This document shows positions 38,561 through 50,168 of a DNA stretch of 64,000 nt, in pieces. Source of the stretch: Monodelphis domestica (Eukaryota; Chordata; Mammalia; Didelphimorphia; Didelphidae); assembly GCF_027887165.1 (NCBI RefSeq), contig NC_077232.1, positions 544,315 through 608,314 of the forward strand, in the 5' to 3' direction. The translations under genes were made by a program, and so were the position numbers. Position 1 is the first letter of the stretch, and each line of letters begins with the position of its first letter. The notes below the pieces were generated by a model. That model was not told where the DNA came from and searched no databases. It saw only the letters and a program-made list of their open reading frames with translations.

Positions 38561-38879
38561 GGCGGGGATAAAGAACTTGGGAGTTTCCCACAATGCACCA
38601 CTCCAGACAAAGCTGAAGCCCAGGGACAGGAGAGGGTGGATCCAGGCTGGGCCTCTGGTCCAATGGGAGGCGGGGGGGGGGGCCCGGGGGCCTTCTTCCC
38701 CGCCCCAACAGATAAAGACTGCTCCAGCCCCCCAGCAGCCCTGGGACCCCTGAACTTGGAGACTCCCTCAGCCGTCCCTGCCAGGCAGCCCCACCTCCTC
38801 TGGGCTCCAGCCAGACCTAAGCACTGAGGAGCCCCCCACAGGTACACGTAGATGTGCTGGGTTCTGGGTCCCCGAGACG

Positions 38880-40780
38880 GCACGTCTGCATACACGCTCA
38901 CACACTGAGGGTGAACATACGTGTGTCTGCGTGTACAGAAATAGACAGATGGGTTTCGATGGAAAACTCCAGCCACTTGCCACCCAGCCCCAAGAGACAA
39001 GGTCCCCCCAAGGGGCAGAGAGACGGGAGAGGAGAGTTCCGGTCTGAGCTGGATTCTCCGTGAGGAGGGGGAGCTGGTGTCGCATAGCAGTGAAAGGCCT
39101 GGGCCGGCCGGGGAGGGGGCTGCAGCCCACTGGAGCAGTCCCAGGCTTTGGGGGGCCCCTTTGCCCAGTGGATGCCACTCCCTCTTGAGCATCACATTTC
39201 CTTTTGCCCAGTGGCGTGCAGGAACCTCTTCCATCAGCATCTTCTCCTCCCTCCCTCCCTTCCTTGCTGAGACGATGAGCCACTCGCCGTGGCTCAGTAT
39301 CCACGTGTGACCGTGAATGCCACACGCCCAGGCAGATCACACTGTGGAAGAAGACACAGCTTAGAGCAGACAAACCCCAAAGGCAGTGAGGTGTGGGCCC
39401 AGCGTCCGTCCGCAGACGGATGCCATTTTCCTCTGGGATGAAGTCACCCACTGTGTGGTATTCTGTCCGTTCCCAGGAACCTTGGCAGGTTTCTCGGAGA
39501 TCCTCCCAAACATCGGGGATCTATTCCAATAAGGAGAAAGGTGGGAGTCCTCGGGCAACAAAGCCTCAGCCTGACCCAGGGGAGGGGCTGTGGTGCCTTA
39601 TAGTGGGCAGGGGGAACCACCTGGACACAGAAATGGCCAGCTGGAAGTTAGTGGCCAAGAGTGTGCCAGGCCACCCTGGAGGAACTAGGAATGTGGGAAT
39701 GACCCCCAAACTAGAAAAGGGGGAGCAGAAATGAGGCTCCCAACTCTAGGCCAGTGAGCTTGACGTTGAGTCTTGCGGAGCTTCTAGAACAGATCAGTAG
39801 AGGGACAGAGGGCTAATAAATAAGGAAGGAAATAAATGCATATGTAGCACCTACTATGTGTACTATTACTAGGAGGCAAGAGCTGGTGCTCTCCCCGTGT
39901 TACAGGTGAGGAAATGGAGGCAGAGAGAGGGTCACATGATACACCCAGCCTTCTATAGTTCCTGTCTGAAGCTGACTTCGAATCCAGGGCAGGCTGACTC
40001 TGGGAGGCCCAGGCATCCTAGCTGATCTCATTTCCTTTTCATGGGTCAGGCGAGCCAGCTAGGACTCCCCGGTGCCATCTCTGGTCAAATGTTTGGGGAC
40101 GGGTTTAGCCTCCACCCAGACTGGGACAGGCCACAGTACTGCTGACATGCTGGAATAATAGGTCCCCTCTGGTGGGGCAGGCTGGGCGGGGGATGGCCAG
40201 TTTGGCCTGAGGATGGACCAAGGAGCAGACACCGGAGGGTCCTGTCGGTCACCCCAATCTCGGTCCTGTGCAGGAGGCGCCAGCCCGGGCCCAGCTCCTT
40301 TCCCTCCTCCACCTCCTGGACACAAGTGGAGGGCGTCTTGCCCCGTGGCTGAGGGATCTTTCCCTGGCCTGGGCTCCTTCAGCTCAGAGACTGGGGGTTG
40401 CTGTACCCCTGCCCTTCCAGTGCTGGTGGTCTGCGAAGCAGAAGAGTCCCTTCCTGCCAGGGCCCAGCAGGCTTGGGCACTTCCCACGTGGGCCTTGGCC
40501 CTTGGCTCAGAGACAGTCAGACCAAAGGGATTTCTGGTTTGGTTGCTCCTGCCCTCCTGAGTGCCAGGGTGCCCAGGCCTTCTTGGCCCACCTCCCCATG
40601 GCATGCCATCTGGGGAGGTTGGCAGGAGGAATTCTCAGATGATCAGCCCATTTTACAGATGGGGAAGTTGAAGCCCCGAAAGAAGCAGGAGCTTTCCAGA
40701 GGCTTCATGGCCAGTAAATGACAGGCAGAACCGGGAGCTGCTCTGCCTCCCCCTTCCCAGAGGTCTTTGCAGCATTGCCC
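38880..40780. other. Intergenic CEND1/SLC25A22; MIR-like pieces
   Basis: No gene is seen. MIR/THER1 fragments lie at about 39840-39990 ('tagcacctactatgtgtact', 'ttacaggtgaggaaatggag') and about 40645-40745 ('cattttacagatggggaagt'). The rest is unassigned. Confidence 0.45.
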
Positions 40781-40815
40781 ACACCCAGCCAGGAGGAATC
40801 TATTTAGAATATTTC

Positions 40816-40821
40816 TTTATT
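40816..40821 (-). terminator. SLC25A22: SLC25A22 polyadenylation signal (AATAAA)
   Basis: AATAAAG on the minus strand, about 1.04 kb after the SLC25A22 stop. It gives a 3' UTR of the size expected from the mammalian gene. Plus-strand AATAAA copies near 41509 and 41672 are in the wrong orientation. Confidence 0.6.
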
Positions 40822-41860
40822 CTCTCACAGGACAAGACACAAAAATGACAACCTTTAAAACTCTTGTTCAGAAAGGAAAAAAAAATACTTCTGTAAGCAG
40901 CAGCTTTGGAAAGTACAGGCCTGTCCAGGATTCGAATCCACAACCGGCGGGCAAGGAGGGCCAAGAGTGGCTCAGGCTCCCACAGGCAGCCTCCCAGCAT
41001 GGTTAGTGTCACTGAGACTCCCTCCCTCAGGTCGGGGGACCACCTAAACTAGTGGGATTAGTGGGTGGGGGCAGAGGGAGGGTCAGGGGGGCCAGACGCC
41101 CCACCTTGCGGATCCTGGGACGTTTCCTGCTTCCTGACACACACGCACACACACGACTAGTCAGACACAAAAGAAGCTGACGGCACACAGGACTCCATAC
41201 AGAAACAACACTTGGCCCCCCGGAGCACAGGGAAGGTCTGTGCCTGCCCTCTACAGTGCCACCCTCAGGCGGGCACCCCGGGATAAGATCCCCTCCCGTG
41301 CCCAGAGAGGCCCTGAAGGCTGCTCCAGAGTCAGGAGGGAGGTGAGCCGGGCTCCGCAGAGCGGCCAGATAGCTCTGAGATCGGCAGGGGCCCCCGACAG
41401 CATGGCTATGGACGGACAGACAGATGGGGCGCTTTCTCAGGGGTAGTGCCAGGCCCACCCCCATCCCCACAGTCTATGCCACTCGCACTCGGGGCTCTGG
41501 GCATGGTGAATAAATAGGATTGTGCCTGGGCCTGAGGCCATAACCAGTCCCCCCCTCAGCCTGAGGCCAGCTCAGAGAGGGGGAAGGCGAGAAGACCCCC
41601 GAGGCCTTGGAGGCCCCCCCCAGCCTGGGCTGGGGCGGGGACTGAGGAATGTCTTGTCTCCAGCTTCTGCATAAATAAAAAATTGATCCCAGTCACGGTA
41701 GGAGGGGGAAGGGCTCTGCCACCCGCCCTGTGCCAGGGACACTCGGGGCAACATGTGGGTCGCCCCTTGCACTCGGGTCTCTCCTGCCAAGGTGCTCCTG
41801 CTGCTCTAAGGTGGGGGTCTCCTGGGGGGGGGCTGGGGCTGGGCCGGGAGCTGGACGGGC

Positions 41861-43768
<1,908 letters not shown>

Positions 43769-43974
43769 TCAGCCCCTCTCCTCCCCAGGCTGCTCTTAAA
43801 GGGCCAGGCCAGCATCCACAGCCCGGCCATCCTTGGCCGCGGCCTTAGCTAGCATCGTGCCTTAAAGGGCCAGCATCAGCCTGAAGGGGCGCCGAGGCGG
43901 CTTCGTCTGAGGGCTTTAGGACCAAGATGGCTACTGCAAAGGGGTGGGCGCTCAGTGTTCCGAACTTCCAGAGA

Positions 43975-44075
43975 TCACCGAGTTTGGGGTCCTGGGTTCA
44001 AATCCAAGGCGGGCTATTTACTTACAAGCTGTGTGACCTTGGGCAAGTCACTTAAGAATCGGAGGCCTCCAACTG
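43975..44075 (+). mobile_element. SINE core fragment
   Basis: 'gggtcctgggttcaaatcca' near 43988 is followed by 'agctgtgtgaccttgggcaa' near 44027 and 'gtcacttaag'. This is the central part of a marsupial tRNA-type SINE, with head and tail eroded. Confidence 0.65.
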
Positions 44076-44469
44076 CCCACCTGTGAACTGAGGGGGGGAG
44101 ACAGGCTCAGTCCCTCCCCCACCGCGGAGGCCAGCAGGGCCACCCCGACCTTCCAACCCCCTCCCCCCGCACGGATGCAGCCGATCTCCGCCCAGTCCCT
44201 TCCCAGCCCCCCCTTCTGCAATGGCACCTTCCACCTTCCCAGGGGCCGCGGCGGCGGCGGCGGAGCCGGGAGGCTGGGCTCCTGGTGTCACCTTGGGGGG
44301 GGGTCCCCTTCCCCTGGGCCTCGGTTTCCCTCACTGCACACGCGGCCCTCCCGGGGTGCCCCGCCGCTCCTCGGTGGGGGAGGCCCAGGTGGCGGCCATC
44401 CCGGGACCTCCGGGGCGCCCCGCCTCGCGCCGCCCGCCGCCCGGCGCCCTGGTCTCGGGCTCGGGTCCC

Positions 44470-44640
44470 CTCCTACCTGCCCGCCTCCCCGCCCGCCCAG
44501 GCCCGGTCCTGGTCCAGCTGCAGCTGCCTCCTCAGCCCCAGCTAGCCGGAGAGATAAAGGCCGGCGGGCCCGGGGGAGGGGCGGCCCCGGCGGCGCCCAT
44601 TGGCCACGGAGCCCGGGGGAGGGGCGGCCCTGGGGAAGGG
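44470..44640 (-). promoter_or_regulatory. SLC25A22: Candidate proximal SLC25A22 promoter and first exon
   Basis: CpG-rich. On the minus strand a CCAAT box ('gtggccaatgggcgc', complement near 44597-44611) precedes 'ggcctttatctctccggc' (near 44552-44569). A donor 'gggcag' then 'gtaggagg' follows near 44475. This could form a short non-coding exon spliced to an acceptor about 60 bases upstream of the start codon (near 43650). Promoter location is inferred from motifs and composition. Confidence 0.45.
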
Positions 44641-44939
44641 GAGGGGCACCACTTTCTCTTTCGTTTCCGCGGGGGGGGGGGGCGGGCCGGGCCAATCCCG
44701 CCGCGTTCCCCGCCCCCGCCCCCGTCCCCCCCCCCCCCCCCGCCGGGGCTTCGGAGTCTCCGCCCTGCCGGACCCTGACCCCGGGCATGGGGCACAGGAC
44801 AGGGACACCGAAGGGCGGGAACCGGAGCAAAGGGCGCCAGGGGCCAGCAGGGCCCATTTCTGGCATCAGCTGCGGGCTTAGCTCGGGCGGGGGGAGCTCC
44901 AAGGGCCCCGGGGTTGCCAGACTTTCCCTTCCCTTCCAT

Positions 44940-45095
44940 CTTAGACTCAATTCAAGTCTTTTGGTTCCAAGGGAGAACTGCCATAAGGGCTAGGCAATGG
45001 GGGTAAGGGACTTGTCCAGGGCCACCCAGCAGGGAAGCATCTGAGGGTAGATTTGAACACAGGACCTCCCAGCTCTCAATCCAGAGTGGCTTGTT
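44940..45095 (-). mobile_element. Marsupial tRNA-type SINE (SINE1-like), partial
   Basis: Plus strand reads 'ttttggttccaagggagaac', 'agggctaggcaatgggggta', 'gggacttgtccagggccacc' and 'agatttgaacacaggacctc', the complement of the SINE 3' half and core. Confidence 0.75.
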
Positions 45096-45097
45096 GT

Positions 45098-45285
45098 TCA
45101 GTCATTCATTTGGGGTTTTCTTGGCAGTGGGCCATATCCTTTTCCAGGTCATTTTACAGATGGGGAAACAGAGGCAAACAGGGTGAGGTGAGGTGACTTG
45201 CCCAGGGTCACCCAGCTAGTCAGTGTCTTTGGCTGGCTTTGAACTCAGGAAGAGGAGTCTCCCTGACTCTGGGCTCCTCAGTTAA
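45098..45285 (-). mobile_element. Composite SINE with RTE/BovB-like tail
   Basis: Plus strand reads 'ttgttgttcagtcattcatt', 'tggggttttcttggcagtgg', 'cattttacagatggggaaac' and 'cttgcccagggtcacccagc'. It directly follows another SINE of the same orientation. Confidence 0.8.
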
Positions 45286-45289
45286 GGAG

Positions 45290-47400
45290 GTAGGGAGCCT
45301 GGGAAAGAGAGAAGCAGGCTAGAGCAAGCACTGCCTCCAGGGTTGGTCAGAGCAGTGGGGGAGAAGAGGACAGAGCCAGGCACCCTGGGGTGGGGTGGGG
45401 GTGCCCCTTTGCCTGGCTGACTGCCCAGCCCCAAGTGTGTGTGGGGAGCGTGGGAGCGGGCAGCAGAGGCTTGGGCCAGCAGGCAGGCACAAAGCCCATC
45501 GGCCTCAGTTTCTCTGGTTCCAGATGCCTCCTGGAGAGGAAGGAAGGCTCCCGGCTATTTTCTGCCAGGCTGCTGGGGGGAGACAGAGATACTTTCAAAG
45601 AGCCATTCACAGTTGCCAGGAGCCCGGAGCTGGGAGCCAGGCCCACTGGCAGGGATGCCAACAGGCCCCCTGCTCTTGCTGGCAAGCTGGCTGGGAGCTT
45701 CTGGGGCACCCACAGACCTGAGGCCCCTCCTACTGGGGGGGGGCTCCCCCTCTGGCCTGACCTCTGAGACAGCCCATCCCCCAGAGCCCTTTGCCCCTGC
45801 TCCAAGACCCCTCCATCCTGCAGGCCTGCCGAGAGGTTGCCTTCCAAAGTCATTCTCCCCTCAGCAGGCAGCAAGCAGGGTGGCCCATCCCCAGAGCACT
45901 GGGTCTGCTCCCTGCTTTGGCCTGGCCCCATCCCACCTGGGTCCCTCTCCCAGGATTAGACTGTGCCCATTTTCCTGTCAGACACCCCAGGGCCCGCCCA
46001 CAGGGGCACCCTGCACCGTTCCAAGAGACAGGACAACTGGGTGACCCTGTTAGGATCTATAAACTGGGGATGATGATAGCACCGACTCTGGGTGGGGTTG
46101 TGAGGATTAAAGGAGGGAATGCTGGTTTAGAAAGCCCTCAGCAGGCAGGCAGGAGGAGGTGCCATGGGAATGTCGATCCCTCTGCCTGGGCCTCAGTAAA
46201 TGGGGGAGCCCTAACATTCTACAGCTCTGGGCCCCCACTCCATGGTGGGCAAGGGCTTGCTTTACTGCCTCCTGACCATGGAAGCTGAGGCTCAGAAAGA
46301 GGAAAAGCCCTCTGAGGCTTCATACAAGCAGAAGGCAGCGGGTCGGAATTTGAATCCAGGGCCATAGATTCCCTGGCAGTATTCTAAAGGGGGTAGCAGT
46401 GTCCTGACCAAGGCCTAACCATGCTAGGTTAGGACACACCCCAGCAGCAAGCTTCCCCTCACAACAAGCCTAAAGCAGCCATTGAAAGGCGACCCCCCCC
46501 CCCCTTGGGGGAGGAGAGAGCAGGCAAGCCTAGGTTCAATCCTCCTTCACAGGCCTGGAGCTCTGGCCTTGGAGACAGGAAGATCTGAGTTCAAATGTGG
46601 CCTCAGACACCCAGAAATGTGTGACCCTGGCTGAGTCCCATGACCTCCCTATGAAGCCCTTTTCAGCGGGATCCTTTGGGGAAAGGGTTTGTGCACAGAC
46701 TTGAAGCAGGGTCCAGGGCCCTCGCCCTCTCCAGCCAGGCCCCTGGGAAGAAGCTCCCATGGAGTCTGGGGGGAGGGGAGGGCTCAGAACATCTCGTCCT
46801 CCCCGAGGCTGGGAAGGGCTCTCAGGGCCAAGGCCCCGACAACCTTACAAGGGCCCTGGAGGAGGGCCTGAAGTGTGGGCGCAGGGACCGAGGGTGCAGC
46901 CATGTTTTGCCCCAGCCCCATCTCTCTTTAGGAATCACGACTCCGGAACTAGCTCCTCCCCCCTCCCGCACACCATCCCCTCCATCTGCCACAACCCGGG
47001 TCTGTCGTCATGGAAACGGGCTGCCCAGCTGCTCCCATCCCCAGCCTGGGAAAGGGACAATCTGCGGGCTCTTTCCCAGCTCGAGCCCTAGGCACGGCTG
47101 CACTGCACCAGGGGGGCTTTCCACAGGCTGGTAAACTGAGGCACAGGAAGGGCAGGGGGCCGAGAGGAGCCGGCCAGTCTCCGAGCTCCAAGGTGTCCCC
47201 CCTCCCCTGGCTGGGCACAGGCCCTGGCTGGGGCCCGCACCGCGAGCCTCCCTCCCACCTTGGGGCCCCGCGATGGGCCGCTGCCCGCGCCTGCCCCAAC
47301 CCGGGCCCGCCCGCCAGGAAGCTGGCCCCAGGCAGGTCCCTGAAGCAGGCCTCCAGGGACACGTGTGCTCGGGAAGGCACAGGGCACAACCCGGGCCGGG
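45290..47400. other. Region between SLC25A22 promoters; SINE/MIR pieces, no gene
   Basis: MIR-like sequence lies near 46040-46120 ('ctataaactggggatgatga', 'gtgaggattaaagg'). A SINE core lies near 46555-46640 ('gatctgagttcaaatgtggc'). No coding exon is seen. If the upstream first exon at 47471 is real, this is SLC25A22 intron. Confidence 0.45.
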
Positions 47401-47459
47401 CGTGCTCACGCGGCCCCGCGGCACAGAGGGAGCAGCAGGCGGGCGCCCCGGCCCCGATC

Positions 47460-47700
47460 GCGGCACTCACCGCGCCGCAGCTCCCGCTCCGCTCGGCTCG
47501 GGGTGGCCCTGGAGCTCCAGCCGTCCTGCCGCGCTCGCCTGGCCGCTGTGCCGCGTCTAGCCCGGCGCTGCAGTGTGGGGCCCCGGCCGGCTCCGCCCCC
47601 GGCTCCGCCCTGCTCCCCTGCGGGGACTGGGGGCTCCCCTGGCACCTCGCGGCCATGCCAGCCGGGGAGGAGGGGCCGCGCGTGTCAGCAGCTTTCAAGC
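47460..47700 (-). promoter_or_regulatory. CpG island with candidate distal SLC25A22 first exon
   Basis: A dense CpG block. On the minus strand a strong donor ('gcggcgcg' then 'gtgagtgccg', exon end 47471) is preceded by GC-box sequence ('ggctccgcccccggctccgc' on plus, near 47588-47610). The next minus-strand gene is SLC25A22, 3.9 kb away, so this may be an alternative untranslated first exon for it. No coding sequence is evident here. Confidence 0.45.
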
Positions 47701-47899
47701 GTCCCCCCCACCCCGGAGGGCGCGAGCAGCTGGAGGCGGGCCAGGGGACCCCCCCCCCCCAGGGCCGCCGGGGGCCCGGGCTCCCCCTGGCGTCCGCATG
47801 AGCTCAGTGCAGACCCCAGGAAGAGCCGGCCCTTCCGGGACCAAGCGGGGCCAGGTCCTGTCACCTCCGGAGCGTCCCACGCAGAACCGGCGATCCCTC

Positions 47900-48400
47900 C
47901 GTCCCCAGCTCTGGGAACTTAGATTGTACCCGCCCGGCTACTTTGTTGCCCTGGGCTGCTCCGCTCCTCGGTTACAAAGTTTCCAGGAGGAAAGGCCCAG
48001 CTCGGCGGAAGGCCTCCCCCAACCCCTTCCATATGTGCAAGGAACCAGGCAGGCCGCTGTCAGTCACACATTTATTAAGCACCTCTGATGGCTCCCAGGC
48101 TAGTGGGGGACACAAAGAAGGGTGGAGAAACCGGGAAGCACCGAGGGGAGAGGGCACAGCCAGGGAAAAGGCCCAGAGGATGGGGGGGGGGGTCTAAGGA
48201 ATAGAATTTCGATTTGGTCTTAGAGGGGACAGGGAACCTCTGGAGAGGATGAGGCCAGACTATCTGAGTCTGCTTTGAGGAAAACCATTGAGAACTGACC
48301 AGAGGAGAGACCCACCCACACCAGCAGCCATTGTATAAGCCAGACATGAGAGGAGCAGGGTCCCGGCCAGAGTGGGGCAGATTTCTCTTCAAAGCAGAGA
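47900..48400. other. Intergenic with MIR/THER1 tail
   Basis: A CORE-SINE or L2-type tail on the minus strand lies near 48060-48110 ('gtcacacatttattaagcac'). Otherwise unassigned. Confidence 0.4.
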
Positions 48401-48403
48401 CTA

Positions 48404-48700
48404 GAGCTGAAATCTACAAGAGATGCTGGTGGGCTGAAATCTACAAGAGATGCCGGAGACCTGAAATCTACAAGAGATACCAGAGAGCTGAAATCTACAA
48501 GAGATGCTGGAGAACTGAGATCTACAAGAGATGCTGGTGGGCTGAAATCTACAAGAGATGCTGGAGACCTGAAATCTACAAGAGATACCAGAGAGCTGAA
48601 ATCTACAAGAGATGCTGGAGACCTGAAATCTACAAGAGATACCAGAGAGCTGAAATCTACAAGAGATGCTGGAGACCTGAAATCCAGAAGAGATGCTCAG
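48404..48700. repeat. 27-bp minisatellite, 11 units
   Basis: Eleven tandem copies of a unit containing 'gaaatctacaagagatgctg' plus seven variable bases. Units alternate between types ending 'gctggagacct' and 'accagagagct', giving a partial 54-bp higher-order period. Because 27 is divisible by three, the plus frame 48331-48765 stays open for 144 codons and reads as a nine-residue repeat, EIYKRCWRP/EIYKRYQRA. No promoter, splice site or homologue supports translation. Confidence 0.95.
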
Positions 48701-48704
48701 AAGT

Positions 48705-50168
48705 GAAATCTCCAGGCTTTGGCAATAGATTGGATCTGAGAAGTGAGAGTGAGGATGGTATCTAGATTGTGAATTTAGGTGCCTGGAGGATGGTGGTACT
48801 AATAGTAATGGGGGAGGGGCAGTTAAGTGGTTCAGTGGATAGAGTCAGGCCTGACCAGACACAGAGCCATAGGAATGTTAGGAATGGAAAGGGATGACGA
48901 GTTGTTTTGACTGACCTCATCCCATGCAGTGACACTGGCCTCTTCCAACAAGACACTCTGCTTCCAACTCCAGGCATGCCTGGAATGTCCTTCCTCCCCA
49001 TCTCTGTGTCTTGGTTCCCTTTAAGTCCCATCTCTACAAGAAGTCCTTCCTTCTCTCCCTTAATTCTAGTGTCTTCCTTCCCTTCATTATTTCCAGTTTC
49101 TTCTACCTATAACTTGCTTGTACAGAGTTGTTTGCTGGGGTGAGGGGGGGCTCCTTGAGAGCAGAGACAGTCTTTTGCCTTCCCTAGGATCCCTGAACCT
49201 CAGAAGCCTGATGCCTGGTACTTAATGCTTATTGTCCAACTGAAGACATCTGGAGGATGTCTGGGTTCAAATGTTCAATAGACAGTTGGAGATGTAAGAG
49301 GTAACTTCCTGGAAGTGAGTAGAGAGCTTGGGACCGGATGAACTCATCCAAGAATCATCCTGGTAGTGATGAGAACTGAGTCCTCCTTCAGTGAAATAGT
49401 ACAAAGGACATGTTCACCGGGTGGGAGGGGGCATGGTTTGTCGACTCCTGGGAGGGGGAGCTCTTTGGGCCATCCAGTTAATGGGGTGACCAGGATGCTG
49501 GATGTGGGGGTAGCAGTTTTGTAGCCAGGAGGGACCAGCCCTTGGCCTGGGAGACCGAAGATCAGTGAGAGAACGGGGATGGCAGAGGAGCCATCTGCTG
49601 GAGCAGGCAGGAGGGCATGACATGGCCGGTGCATGTTGAAGGGTCGTCCCTGGAAAGGAGGTCACTTCTTCACGTGGGATGGGGTAGGGAGGATGGTGGC
49701 AGAAGGCGTTTGGGGGAGGGCAAGGGAGATGAGGAGGGAGCTAAGCAAATGGCCTCCGTTTTTTTAGGAAGAGCCACTGTGGTGCTCTTGGACAAGCAGT
49801 TAATGAAGGGGGCATGAAAGGATTGCCTTCCAGTGACGAGGGCCCAGCTGAGATTACAACTTAAATTTCACGAGCTTACAAAGGCAGGAGGCTGGCTGCC
49901 CCTGGGAGTGATGGCAGAGGGTCTCTCTTGCTGCAGCCCTGTCTCCTGGGTAACCATTCTTGGACTGGTACCCAAGAGAGAAAGAAGCAGGCCAGTGGAG
50001 GGGGGGCTCTTCTGTCCTGCCCAGTCATTCAGAGTTAAGTCTGGCAGAAGGGCACCTTGTCTGTCTTGTCTCTGCATCTCCATGACGAACCAAGAACAGC
50101 CCAGGAGGATCTTGGGGGAGGGGGTAACCCATCGAAGCCTCCTGAAGCAGCTTCCGGGAGTCTGGCCT
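48705..50168. other. Intergenic 3' of PIDD1; L2/MIR-like tail
   Basis: An L2/MIR-type 3' end on the plus strand lies at about 49050-49235 ('ggctccttgagagcagagac', 'ttttgccttccctaggatcc', 'gatgcctggtacttaatgct'). The segment also contains the short 3' UTR of PIDD1 (below 50168). No canonical AATAAA was found for it within 300 bases. No other gene is visible. Confidence 0.45.

Noticed and set aside
37676-38827. 383-codon plus-strand open frame upstream of CEND1
   Set aside because: Spans the (AGG)n tract as poly-Gly and GC-rich non-coding DNA; no homologue recognised, and the CEND1 gene is on the other strand.
40910-40950. tRNA-like T-arm 'ggattcgaatccacaacc'
   Set aside because: No anticodon or D arm in range; it lies in the SLC25A22 3' UTR and is a short palindrome.
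41505-41685. Plus-strand AATAAA hexamers as a gene end
   Set aside because: No plus-strand gene ends here; the only transcript expected is antisense SLC25A22.
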